This document shows positions 1-7,366 of a stretch of 35,059 nucleotides of DNA, one piece after another. The notes beneath the pieces are model-generated. The model ran no database searches. It was not told the DNA's origin and worked only from the letters and a program-made list of their open reading frames with translations. The DNA comes from a virus. Position numbers and translations under genes: made by a program. Within the stretch, counting starts at the first letter, position 1; every line of letters begins with the position of its first letter. The stretch is from the IMG/VR virus record IMGVR_UViG_3300028557_000108, positions 1-35,059 of that record; one strand, given 5' to 3'.

Positions 1-387
1 TTGGTTATTAAATCCTGCATAGTCACCGGAAACTTTAAGAACAGCAGTATTAATGGTAATAGGCGGTTCTCCTACTACCCAGAATTTTGTAGATGGTGTT
101 ATAGCTCCAACAGCATTAGCTGCAAAGTAAGTAGAAAATCCTTCATCATCTAGTTTAGCTAGAGGATCTATCTTAAAAGAACTTAAGATAGTATCTTGTC
201 TTGATAGAAATAAATTTGAAAAGTTGTTTAATGTATTGTCATTTAAGTCTTTAAAAGCATTATTAATCGGTACATTAATACCTTGCTCGGTGAAGCTTAT
301 ATTTTCTTGAAACTTTAACCTTGAATCTAGTGAATAATCAGATGAAAGACCGAAAAATGATGTTGAGGATAATGTGTATACATCCAT
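1..387 (-). CDS. Hypothetical protein, C-terminus beyond the window
   Basis: An open minus-strand frame of 129 codons starts at ATG 385-387 and runs off the left edge without a stop. The start is supported by an AATAAATA box five bases upstream, the same arrangement as at most other starts here. The visible N-terminus is rich in Ser, Asn and Phe (it begins MDVYTLSSTSFFGL) and has no recognisable motif, signal peptide or membrane segment. It lies directly downstream of the 516-residue Thr/Pro-rich fibre protein on the same strand, so a virion or fibre-related role is plausible. I do not recognise the family. Confidence 0.6.
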   Translation of the reverse strand, partial: MDVYTLSSTSFFGLSSDYSLDSRLKFQENISFTEQGINVPINNAFKDLNDNTLNNFSNLFLSRQDTILSSFKIDPLAKLDDEGFSTYFAANAVGAITPSTKFWVVGEPPITINTAVLKVSGDYAGFNNQ

Positions 388-392
388 ATTAG

Positions 393-400
393 TATTTATT
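393..400 (-). promoter_or_regulatory. Late-promoter-like box of the left-edge gene
   Basis: AATAAATA on the minus strand, five bases before ATG at 387. No Shine-Dalgarno sequence lies between. Confidence 0.5.
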
Positions 401-421
401 TTGTTTTATCATATGAGGCTG

Positions 422-1972
422 TTAAAAGTTGATGTCACCGGTTTGAAATACACCTGTATATTGCAGCGGGCCGCTGGGTGTTAAGCTTAATCCAAATGAC
501 TGACCTATTCTATTGCTGCCAAATGAAACAAATATTCTCGGCGAGCCACCCACGTATATGAGCATATTTGTAGGTAAGCCTACAGGATCATTACCATTGT
601 AATAGAGCGTTTCGTTTGCTGCAGTTGTAGTTATTGAGATACCATCACCCGATACTACATTAGGATAATCACCGACTAACGATCTTGTGAAAGGGTTAGA
701 AGAAGGTGTTATAGTCGGAGTAGGTGTTTTAGTTGGTGTAGGGGTTGCAGTTGAAGATGGAGTATTGGGTGGTGTTGTTGTTGGTGTAACAGATGGTGTT
801 ACAGTTATGGAGGGTGTTGGTGTCAGTGTAGGTGTTAAAGATATAGTTGGTGTTATGCTAGGGGTAACTGTAGGTGTTTGAGTTACAGGAGGTGTAGTTG
901 AAGGTGTAACACTAATTGTCGGTGTTATAGTTGGTGTCTGAGTAGGTGTGCGTGTTAGAGTGGGTGTAATAGAAGCTGTTGGAGTGACTGTTGAAGTCGG
1001 AGTGATACTAGGGGTAATAGTAGGTGTAGAAGATATTGTAGGTGTTGGTGTAGGTGTATCAGACGGTGTAACAGAAATTGTTGGTGTAATAGATGGTGTA
1101 ATTGTTATGGTAGGGGTAATAGAAGGTGTAGGTGTAGGAGAATAATTTGGGGTCTGTGTTGGTGTTTCTGTTATTGTAGGTGTAATTGACGGTGTAAGTG
1201 TTGGTGTAGGTGTAGATGTATTAGCTGGGGTAGGTGAAGGCAGAGCAACCGAATACTTTGGAACAATAAGTGATGAATCTGTACTTACAATTAAGAAGTT
1301 TGTTATGTAATTTGAATTTTCTTCAGTGATTTCAAATACTTCTAGACTCTTATCATATGTTTCGTCAATTTTTGTAATCTCTGTAGAATTAATTAAATGA
1401 AAATCATCAAACTTAAACAGTGTATCGGGAAGAACGTTAAAAGAAAGGTTAAAGATGTTAAGTACAAGATTGCCATTAAGAACTGTTACAGATGGGTAAT
1501 ATGTTGTAGTCTTTTTAGATGGGGGTCGGAAGATATGTGATACGTTAACATTCGTGGGAGTACCGGGATCAAGCGTTGCAACTGTAGGTAAAAGGTTTTG
1601 TACTATACCTTTTTCGACATTAATAATTCTATTATCATCGAAATCATAAATTATTTTTAAAGTAGGAAAATATTGATTGTCAATTGCTGAAGGAATGAAC
1701 GTTAATGTTGTTTCACCTTTGAATTCTCCTAAATATGCGCTTAAAGAAGTATTATTAATTGGGTATCCCCAGGGGAAAAACAATCCACTATTAGCAGTAA
1801 AGGGATATACAAAGCTAGTACCAGATACAGGGTCGGTAAATAGATAACCATCTGCGCTAGCTGGCCAATTAATTGATGTACCGTAAACTGGGTCGAGAAA
1901 CAAGTAGTGATTTATTATGTTTGGTTTTTCTAGCTTTTGATAACTAGATAATACATAACTAACAAAGTTCAC
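422..1972 (-). CDS. Thr/Pro-rich mucin-like fibre protein with PKD-like domain
   Basis: This 516-residue protein is a probable tail fibre or adhesin. Residues 23-33 and 43-53 are two copies of a YLFxDPxxGTS motif; a similar motif is in the 1047-residue baseplate protein. Residues about 89-170 look like a PKD/Ig-like fold (IYDFDD at 108-113, then a YYPSVTV strand near 158-164). Residues 245-423 are a Thr/Pro-rich stalk of TPTxTPS-type repeats. Residues 428-516 form a small domain homologous to the middle domain (520-610) of the lectin fibre protein at 8.7-11.4 kb. The start is GTG at 1970-1972, chosen because a TAAATA box lies five bases upstream; an overlapping ATG is out of frame. The stalk would be a natural target for the O-glycosylation enzymes encoded next door. 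No enzymatic motif is seen. Confidence is high for a real gene and moderate for the fibre role. Confidence 0.75.
   Translation of the reverse strand: MNFVSYVLSSYQKLEKPNIINHYLFLDPVYGTSINWPASADGYLFTDPVSGTSFVYPFTANSGLFFPWGYPINNTSLSAYLGEFKGETTLTFIPSAIDNQYFPTLKIIYDFDDNRIINVEKGIVQNLLPTVATLDPGTPTNVNVSHIFRPPSKKTTTYYPSVTVLNGNLVLNIFNLSFNVLPDTLFKFDDFHLINSTEITKIDETYDKSLEVFEITEENSNYITNFLIVSTDSSLIVPKYSVALPSPTPANTSTPTPTLTPSITPTITETPTQTPNYSPTPTPSITPTITITPSITPTISVTPSDTPTPTPTISSTPTITPSITPTSTVTPTASITPTLTRTPTQTPTITPTISVTPSTTPPVTQTPTVTPSITPTISLTPTLTPTPSITVTPSVTPTTTPPNTPSSTATPTPTKTPTPTITPSSNPFTRSLVGDYPNVVSGDGISITTTAANETLYYNGNDPVGLPTNMLIYVGGSPRIFVSFGSNRIGQSFGLSLTPSGPLQYTGVFQTGDINF
704..1240 (-). repeat. Degenerate Thr/Pro repeat tract (residues 245-423)
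   Basis: Low-complexity DNA encodes TPTxTPS-type repeats about 180 residues long. On the plus strand it reads as recurring GGTGT(A/T) units every six bases. It is the stalk of the 516-residue fibre protein and is built like the two tracts in the lectin protein. Confidence 0.9.
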
Positions 1973-1977
1973 ATTAT

Positions 1978-1985
1978 TATTTACG
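1978..1985 (-). promoter_or_regulatory. Late-promoter-like box of the 516-residue fibre gene
   Basis: CGTAAATA, five bases before GTG at 1972. It supports the GTG start. Confidence 0.45.
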
Positions 1986-2011
1986 TAAAATTACTAGATA
2001 TATACTAGACT

Positions 2012-3679
2012 TTAGTTCTCTTTTCTTAAGGAACCTTCGTAGAAATCGAATCTATTATGTTCTATAGGAGACAATAACAAAACACCGCCGGAAAGCTGGT
2101 TTTCCTTAGTTAACTGATACATAAATGACATCCATGTCTGTTCAAATGGAGATCCCCATTTAGTATTCAAAAACATTCTCTTATTACCCTCTCTTGACAC
2201 TATCTGTGGCCAGTTACAGTAATAAATATCTCCATTAGCATAGCTAAGTCCTTCTAGTGTACCGATATTCTTAAATTCTGTCTTTGGTGCATTTGGATCA
2301 AAACCAATTCTTGGAAGCTTGCAATAGTTAGGCCAAAAACGCTCTCTTACAACTTGAGGGACATTATACCATGCCCATTGTGTAGAATTATTACCATAAA
2401 ACTCTGTGAAAGAAAACTTAAGAAAATGAAAAGATTCTTTATCCATAACCTTTAAGATTTTATAAAATAAATTATTAGATTTACGTGCAAAACCGTTAAC
2501 ACAGCTAATACTATCACCGTTATAAAGATTCATATCGTCTTCTAAGAAGATGTAATACTTAGAATCTGTAGTTTCAAAGTGTTCAGCTATAAACTGTCGA
2601 CCACCACATATACCGAGGTTATCTTTTTTAATGTGTTCAAAGTTATATTTTTCGCAAAGTTCTTTATATAATGGAGTTGTCGATGGATCTGTACTATTAT
2701 CTAATAGATAATTTTTTGTTTCACGAATAAAGCCAGGTTGCTGTAAATAGCTATTAACTAAATGCTCGAATTGCGCAGGAGAATTAAACGTTATAACATA
2801 TAAGCTCGTTCCTGTATAGTTCTGCAAGCTTATTCTAGATTCATCTACAGTAAAGTTCTTAAGATCATCAAAAAACTTATATACGAGTCCATCTCCATTA
2901 ATCATATGCTTTTGAAACAGCTCGGGATAGAGATATGTCAAAAGAGAGAATATGCTCTCCTCTGTACCCATATAGCCTTCATTTAATGTCTGGCTAAGCC
3001 AGTTGTAATAAAGACCGTTTATCTCGCTAATATAATCTTTATGACCGCCAAAGAAGCCGCCTCGACAAACATATTCTACATTACTTGTTTGCGCTAATTC
3101 GTTAAGCTTGTTTCTTTCAAAACCATGTATCTCTCCGCCCGTTTCGTAAGGAAAGGCAAGAAATAAAAATTTCTTAACATAGCTTTCAAGTTTTTCTAGA
3201 ACTTTATCATGATTAAAGTATCCAGGATGGATAGTGTTAGTCAACCCACCATCTATCCAAAAAAAGTATTCGCTATTAAATTGATTACGAATTTTTTCGT
3301 CGTGAAGCATGAACATCTTAGACATAACCATGGGGTTGTACAACTCCATCGATGCTTGTGTACTTTCGCGTAACCACCCTGCTTGATTCAACCAAGCTTC
3401 GCTCTTACGAATATTAGATACTTGATTATAGAATGGAAAATGATTTCTAAACTCATCAATTTCTTTTATTCTAATAGATGTATTATGCATACTACGATTT
3501 TGAAGAACAATATCTTTATATCTATCCTCAATATAGACTACCAAATTATAATCTGTTAAAGCTCGCAATAATTCAGTAAATTTTATAATATAGTGTGTAA
3601 ATGGTCTTTTAAATCCTTCACCTGCATTATCCCGCCCTAAATCAAAAATACCAGTAACTAGCGTAATGCCTTTTTCCAT
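2012..3679 (-). CDS. Two-domain glycosyltransferase (HtrL/YibB-like plus GT-A)
   Basis: This 555-residue protein looks like two fused sugar-transfer domains. The N-terminal half starts with VTGIFDLGRD (residues 8-17) and continues with an FFWIDGGL motif near residue 140, the pattern of the HtrL/YibB family found in cell-surface glycan clusters. The C-terminal half resembles a GT-A nucleotide-sugar transferase: GICGGRQF near residue 360 is followed by YIFLEDDMN near 375-383, where the acidic cluster would bind metal and nucleotide sugar. It has no signal peptide or membrane segment, so it should act in the host cytoplasm. It is the last cassette enzyme before the 516-residue Thr/Pro fibre gene and is transcribed towards it. 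The start at 3679 has a TATAAATA box six bases upstream. Sugar donor and acceptor are unknown. Confidence 0.7.
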   Translation of the reverse strand: MEKGITLVTGIFDLGRDNAGEGFKRPFTHYIIKFTELLRALTDYNLVVYIEDRYKDIVLQNRSMHNTSIRIKEIDEFRNHFPFYNQVSNIRKSEAWLNQAGWLRESTQASMELYNPMVMSKMFMLHDEKIRNQFNSEYFFWIDGGLTNTIHPGYFNHDKVLEKLESYVKKFLFLAFPYETGGEIHGFERNKLNELAQTSNVEYVCRGGFFGGHKDYISEINGLYYNWLSQTLNEGYMGTEESIFSLLTYLYPELFQKHMINGDGLVYKFFDDLKNFTVDESRISLQNYTGTSLYVITFNSPAQFEHLVNSYLQQPGFIRETKNYLLDNSTDPSTTPLYKELCEKYNFEHIKKDNLGICGGRQFIAEHFETTDSKYYIFLEDDMNLYNGDSISCVNGFARKSNNLFYKILKVMDKESFHFLKFSFTEFYGNNSTQWAWYNVPQVVRERFWPNYCKLPRIGFDPNAPKTEFKNIGTLEGLSYANGDIYYCNWPQIVSREGNKRMFLNTKWGSPFEQTWMSFMYQLTKENQLSGGVLLLSPIEHNRFDFYEGSLRKEN

Positions 3680-3685
3680 ATTTTT

Positions 3686-3693
3686 TATTTATA
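3686..3693 (-). promoter_or_regulatory. Late-promoter-like box of the two-domain glycosyltransferase gene
   Basis: TATAAATA, six bases before ATG at 3679. It lies in a 63-base divergent gap opposite the box of the plus-strand methyltransferase gene. Confidence 0.55.
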
Positions 3694-3729
3694 ATATACT
3701 TTAAAAAACACAACTTACATAGTTTTAAT

Positions 3730-3737
3730 TATAAATA
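3730..3737 (+). promoter_or_regulatory. Late-promoter-like box of the FkbM methyltransferase gene
   Basis: TATAAATA, five bases before ATG at 3743 on the plus strand. It shows that the box is not limited to the main gene direction. Confidence 0.55.
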
Positions 3738-3742
3738 TAATT

Positions 3743-4420
3743 ATGGATAATAAAATTCTCTGGGAGCTCTCGAAAGTAGATATGTTACCGAGTGACCACA
3801 CTAATTATTTGTTTAAATTAAAAGAACAATACCATTTTTTTCCAAGAACTATATATGATATAGGGTCATGTGCATTACACTGGTCGAAGCCAGCAAGGAC
3901 TGTTTGGCCAGAAACAAATTTTTATTTATTTGAAGCTATGGAGCAAGTAGGCGAAATTTACGAAGCAAACAGTTTTTTTAATTATAATTTAGGGGTTTTA
4001 GGTGATACAGATGGAAAGGAAATAAAATTTTACCAAAATAACGACTTCCCAGGAGGTAACTCCTATTATAAAGAAAATTCAGTATATTGTGGTGCTGCAG
4101 ATTCTTACTTTGATGATAATCATACATTTAATAGAATAACTTCAAAACTAGATACTGTGGTAAAGAGTAAAGGATTTCCATTTCCTGATTTAATAAAAAT
4201 CGATGCTCAAGGGTGCGAGGTAGATATATTAAAAGGGGCTGGGGACTGCTTAAAGACGGTAAAACATCTTATAGTAGAACTTCAGCATGTAGAATATAAT
4301 AAAGGAGCTTGGCAAATTGATAAATCTATACCATTTATAGAGTCCCTTGGATTTAAGCTAGAATCAAGTTTATTTAGTAGAATGCCATGTGATGGAGATT
4401 ATCACTTTATTAAACTTTAA
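3743..4420 (+). CDS. FkbM-like SAM-dependent methyltransferase
   Basis: This 225-residue protein probably moves a methyl group from S-adenosylmethionine to an oxygen, most likely on a sugar. Residues 37-47 (IYDIGSCALHW) are the SAM-binding motif I region. LIKIDAQGCEVDILKGA near residues 150-166 is the hallmark FkbM signature (usually IKIDVEGxE). FkbM proteins commonly sit in glycan gene clusters, which fits the flanking glycosyltransferases. It is one of only three plus-strand genes in the window. Its stop overlaps the stop of the next minus-strand gene in a shared TTAA (4417-4420). The start is supported by the box five bases upstream. The acceptor is unknown. Confidence 0.8.
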   Translation: MDNKILWELSKVDMLPSDHTNYLFKLKEQYHFFPRTIYDIGSCALHWSKPARTVWPETNFYLFEAMEQVGEIYEANSFFNYNLGVLGDTDGKEIKFYQNNDFPGGNSYYKENSVYCGAADSYFDDNHTFNRITSKLDTVVKSKGFPFPDLIKIDAQGCEVDILKGAGDCLKTVKHLIVELQHVEYNKGAWQIDKSIPFIESLGFKLESSLFSRMPCDGDYHFIKL

Positions 4421-5058
4421 TTTTTGATTGTGCAAAGCCATGCAGCATTCTTAAAGACTTCGTGCATATAGAAACTTAAATTAAAGGTTTCCATACAGTC
4501 GCTTACATCGTTATCACAAATTTCATGCCATTGCCAAACACCTGAAGGCTTGGTAACTTCAGTAAAATATTGATGGTTAGGTGAATAGTCGTGCGCCATA
4601 ATGACATCACCGGGCCTTAAGAATTTGGAAAGTATGTTAAACTCGTTTTTCTTACTACCTCCATCACATAATACCAAAATAGGTTTTTCGTAAATAAAAT
4701 AATCTTTAATATATTGTTCTTTAGTTGAATTTAATTCTAAATAACTGTCTGAAAACAAATTTTCTATTTTAAATTTTATATTATTAAATTTTTGTGTAAT
4801 AAAGTCTTTACCAGCTATATCTTTTACATCATAAGATTCAATCTCAACATTATTCATATTCAATTCATTTAACATATAACCTAAGCAGAGCGTAAGGCCT
4901 CCTGACTGAGATCCTATTTCTAATATTTTACCGGGCTTTTTTTCCAAAAAAAGCGCTTTAAATGCATCTACTATGTTAAGTGATTGCTGTGTCATTATAC
5001 CATCGATTGAAAACCACCCTTTTGAATAGCTATCTTCTACTGTTTCAGTAATATTCAT
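4417..5058 (-). CDS. Class I SAM-dependent methyltransferase
   Basis: This 213-residue protein has a Rossmann SAM-binding glycine motif, KILEIGSQSGG, at residues 44-54. Further on are an acidic strand (ILVLCDGGSKKNEF, about 126-139) and GDVIMAHDY near 150-158. The pattern matches the Methyltransf_24/cephalosporin-hydroxylase-like group, in which the two acidic or histidine-bearing motifs often bind a metal. Members are common in O-antigen and glycan clusters and usually act as O-methyltransferases. It is adjacent to the FkbM-like enzyme on the opposite strand and downstream of the PLOD-like glycosyltransferases, so a sugar O-methylation role is inferred. A TATAAATA box lies six bases before its ATG. 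It is separated from the upstream glycosyltransferase stop by only five bases. Confidence 0.75.
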   Translation of the reverse strand: MNITETVEDSYSKGWFSIDGIMTQQSLNIVDAFKALFLEKKPGKILEIGSQSGGLTLCLGYMLNELNMNNVEIESYDVKDIAGKDFITQKFNNIKFKIENLFSDSYLELNSTKEQYIKDYFIYEKPILVLCDGGSKKNEFNILSKFLRPGDVIMAHDYSPNHQYFTEVTKPSGVWQWHEICDNDVSDCMETFNLSFYMHEVFKNAAWLCTIKN

Positions 5059-5063
5059 CTTAA

Positions 5064-5825
5064 CTATTTATATTTATATATTAAATTTGCACTAAAAGAA
5101 GAATTATCATGAATAATATAGGGTTGAGATTTCGTTTCATTATTAACAAATATATTTTTATCTGTTATAATAAAATCTTCATCCTTTAAAAACGCTGTAC
5201 AAATTGTATATTCTGAATTAAAGTCGATATTTAAATTATTGTCTATAAAGTTATAATAATATTGCCATACACCTTGGTCATCCCAAAAATCAATATTACT
5301 TGTTAAACACAAATCTTTTAGTTTTTTAAGATACTCTAGCAGAATTGAAGTTTTAGATATAATAACACCTGAATTTAAAAAGTTAGCTATTTTGGAATCA
5401 TCATTAATTAAATTAGTTTTAGGTTGACCCCAATTTATTACGGTATCATAATAAGGCCAACACGGTTTTTCTGCGCAAATTAGAAAATCTTGACCACTAT
5501 TTATAAACTTGTCCATCATTTCAGTAGCGCTTCTGCAAAAATAAGTATCACTAAAATCAAAGTGACATATATATTCAAATTTATTATCGATATTAGCTAT
5601 CAAAAAATCATATAACTTAAAAATTTTACCATAAGCTAGATCTCGTCTTTTTGTAGCTCCTATAAGAGGAATTTTCGAAAAATCATTGGGTGAAAATTCA
5701 TTAGAAAAATTGACAAAAACCGAATTTATGTCAGAATTTATATTAAACCGATTGATTACAAATTCTTTAGAAGGCTCGTTGCATCCGCTGCAATAGTTTG
5801 TAGTAATAAAACAGTACTTTTTCAT
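5064..5825 (-). CDS. PLOD/procollagen-type glycosyltransferase, copy 1
   Basis: This 253-residue protein resembles the glycosyltransferase domain of procollagen lysyl hydroxylase/galactosyl-glucosyl transferases. Visible hallmarks, in order, are an acidic metal-binding segment HFDFSDTYF (about 88-96), AEKPCWP (about 117-123), FLNSGVIIS (about 149-157), WDDQGVWQYY (about 180-189) and a C-terminal IIHDNSS. These correspond to the DxD, AE-P, LNSG, DDQ and H-N elements of that fold. No lysyl-hydroxylase (2-oxoglutarate/iron) domain is attached. The start ATG at 5823-5825 lacks the box seen at most genes; a sigma-70-like promoter may lie 27-54 bases upstream. The neighbour at 5882 has the same motif order, so the two look like diverged paralogues. 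Donor and acceptor are unknown. Confidence 0.7.
   Translation of the reverse strand: MKKYCFITTNYCSGCNEPSKEFVINRFNINSDINSVFVNFSNEFSPNDFSKIPLIGATKRRDLAYGKIFKLYDFLIANIDNKFEYICHFDFSDTYFCRSATEMMDKFINSGQDFLICAEKPCWPYYDTVINWGQPKTNLINDDSKIANFLNSGVIISKTSILLEYLKKLKDLCLTSNIDFWDDQGVWQYYYNFIDNNLNIDFNSEYTICTAFLKDEDFIITDKNIFVNNETKSQPYIIHDNSSFSANLIYKYK
5065..5078 (-). promoter_or_regulatory. Double late-promoter-like box inside a neighbouring 3' end
   Basis: Two overlapping TATAAATA copies (5065-5072 and 5071-5078) lie before the methyltransferase ATG at 5058; the nearer one is six bases away. They are formed by the last codons (Tyr-Lys-Tyr-Lys-stop) of the upstream glycosyltransferase gene. Confidence 0.55.
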
Positions 5826-5851
5826 TAAGATATTCGTTGGTTGTGGTTAAT

Positions 5852-5879
5852 CTTATAGTAAAAAAGAAAAACTTGTCAT
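5852..5879 (-). promoter_or_regulatory. Possible sigma-70-like promoter
   Basis: On the minus strand ATGACA (5874-5879) and TATAAG (5852-5857) are separated by 16 bases and would start transcription about 20 bases before ATG at 5825. Each hexamer is a 5 of 6 match to consensus. The gene has no late-type box. AT-rich DNA makes chance matches likely. Confidence 0.3.
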
Positions 5880-5881
5880 AA

Positions 5882-6622
5882 TCATAAAAAGCTGAACCTT
5901 TCAATAAATTTAGGGCTACCATAATTCCATCCATTATCATGAATAAAAATTGGTTCAGTGTTAAACTCTAAATTAACTAATTTATTTTCATTGTTTTTAA
6001 ACATATCAGGAGATCGTATATATGTACTTAAAAAGTATTTTGTCTCTACATCCAAATCTATATCTTTATTCTGATTATAGTTTAAATAGAAAAATGTATA
6101 TACTCCTTGATCTCCACCGTAGTCTTTAAAATATTGAGGTAATATTTTTGCTATACAGCTATCTAAAAAAAAGAGAAAATGGGTTTTGTTGGTAACAAAA
6201 ACGCCCGAATTTAAAAAAATATTATTTCTATAATTTTCTTCAGGGTAATTATTAACGCTTAGCCAAGACGCGTTTTTTGGGTATTGATGTTTTTCACATG
6301 AAAATAATAGATTATCCTTAGGTGTAATTTTATCTATTTTATCCAAAACCACAACATCATTTGTATCTGCATAAATAAAATTGTCTAAATTATTTATTTT
6401 CTTAAGAGCCTCATATGTAAGTAAAATTTTATACAACAGGTACTCAGATTGATAGGCATATTTATCATTAAACTCATTCTCTAAAGCGGTATAGTGAGTT
6501 CTATTAAAATGAAGATGTACGAGGTCGTTTTTATCGTTATGCTTTATAAAGCTCTTATATAAAAAAGTATTTTCTAATGAATAATCGTCAGTGTGCGACC
6601 ATGTAATTGAAAGTAATTTCAC
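5882..6622 (-). CDS. PLOD/procollagen-type glycosyltransferase, copy 2
   Basis: This 246-residue protein has the same motif order as its neighbour: IYADTNDVVVL (about 84-94, matching the TDxYD acidic motif of PLOD-type transferases), FSCEKHQYP (about 107-115), FLNSGVFVT (about 136-144), GGDQGVYTFFY (about 168-178) and IFIHDNGWNYG near the C-terminus. A GT-A fold using an activated sugar and divalent metal is expected from the family. It has no signal peptide or membrane helix. The start is GTG at 6620-6622, overlapping the upstream GT25 gene by four bases (GTGA), so translation is probably coupled. The next gene (copy 1) lies 56 bases downstream. The two copies may add successive sugars, but this is inference. 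Confidence 0.7.
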   Translation of the reverse strand: MKLLSITWSHTDDYSLENTFLYKSFIKHNDKNDLVHLHFNRTHYTALENEFNDKYAYQSEYLLYKILLTYEALKKINNLDNFIYADTNDVVVLDKIDKITPKDNLLFSCEKHQYPKNASWLSVNNYPEENYRNNIFLNSGVFVTNKTHFLFFLDSCIAKILPQYFKDYGGDQGVYTFFYLNYNQNKDIDLDVETKYFLSTYIRSPDMFKNNENKLVNLEFNTEPIFIHDNGWNYGSPKFIERFSFL

Positions 6623-7347
6623 GAATTAACATTCTCTAAACCATAATAAGATGATGAAATGTATGTAGATAAGTCATTAGAATGTCTCCAAAGAGATGAA
6701 AATGATTGGTATTGTGTAGCAAGACAGTAGCGATATGTAAGGGTTGTTACATCTATCAAAGGTAAGCTTATCAAAGGTTGATGCATTTGATAAAACCCAA
6801 ACTTATTAGGATCAATAACAACTTCTTTACCGTAAGGCAATAGCGTTAAGAGCTCGTCAATAGAATTATTGTGAAAGAAAGGAGTAGGATATTCATTAAA
6901 GAAAAATTCTATAAATTTTCTTTTTAGTATATAAGCATGGGCATGAGCGGTTGAACCTGTTCTAAAGCAATTATTTTTATGGAAAATAGGTGTTCGTCTG
7001 TTACGAGTACCAAGATAAAAAATATCCCAATCAACACTATAGATATCATCTAATATAGAATTATAATTAGTAATAAACGGTTCTATGAATAAACAGTCGT
7101 CTTCTAAGACTAATACTGTATCTGAAGCGCTACCTGGGGTTTCTAATAGTTTTTTATAACATTCTCGGTGGCTTAATTCACAATTTAATGGACCAGTTGT
7201 TGTTGAAGTATTAGCGCTGTGTCGAATAACGTTTTCGATATTAAGATCTTTTAACTGCTTTTCAATTATTTCTTTTCTATCAACCCTATCATCGAGATTA
7301 ATATAAAAACCGATATCGGCAATTTTTTTACCATTAAAAGTAACCAT
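6619..7347 (-). CDS. Glycosyltransferase family 25 protein
   Basis: This 242-residue protein has the GT25 (LPS galactosyltransferase/collagen galactosyltransferase) pattern. The N-terminal strand FYINLDDRVDRK (14-25) is the typical nucleotide-sugar-binding opening. It is followed by ELSHRECYKKLL (57-68) and the acidic catalytic/metal motif VLVLEDDC (78-85). Bacterial members extend lipo-oligosaccharide, and animal members galactosylate hydroxylysine in collagen. Length fits a single-domain bacterial form. Its stop overlaps the GTG of PLOD-like copy 2 by four bases. A TATAAATA box lies nine bases before ATG 7347, and an AAAGG lies close to the start. The actual acceptor cannot be read from the sequence; the Thr/Pro fibres are the local candidates. 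Confidence 0.8.
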   Translation of the reverse strand: MVTFNGKKIADIGFYINLDDRVDRKEIIEKQLKDLNIENVIRHSANTSTTTGPLNCELSHRECYKKLLETPGSASDTVLVLEDDCLFIEPFITNYNSILDDIYSVDWDIFYLGTRNRRTPIFHKNNCFRTGSTAHAHAYILKRKFIEFFFNEYPTPFFHNNSIDELLTLLPYGKEVVIDPNKFGFYQMHQPLISLPLIDVTTLTYRYCLATQYQSFSSLWRHSNDLSTYISSSYYGLENVNS

Positions 7348-7356
7348 ACCTTTAAT

Positions 7357-7364
7357 TATTTATA
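7357..7364 (-). promoter_or_regulatory. Late-promoter-like box of the GT25 gene
   Basis: TATAAATA, nine bases before ATG at 7347. The spacing is longer than at most genes, and an AAAGG sits in the gap. Confidence 0.45.
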
Positions 7365-7366
7365 TA

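Noticed and set aside
1992-2007. Short CTAG-flanked palindromic sequence after the two-domain glycosyltransferase
   Set aside because: The stem is only a few AT-rich base pairs with no T run. It is not convincing as a terminator.
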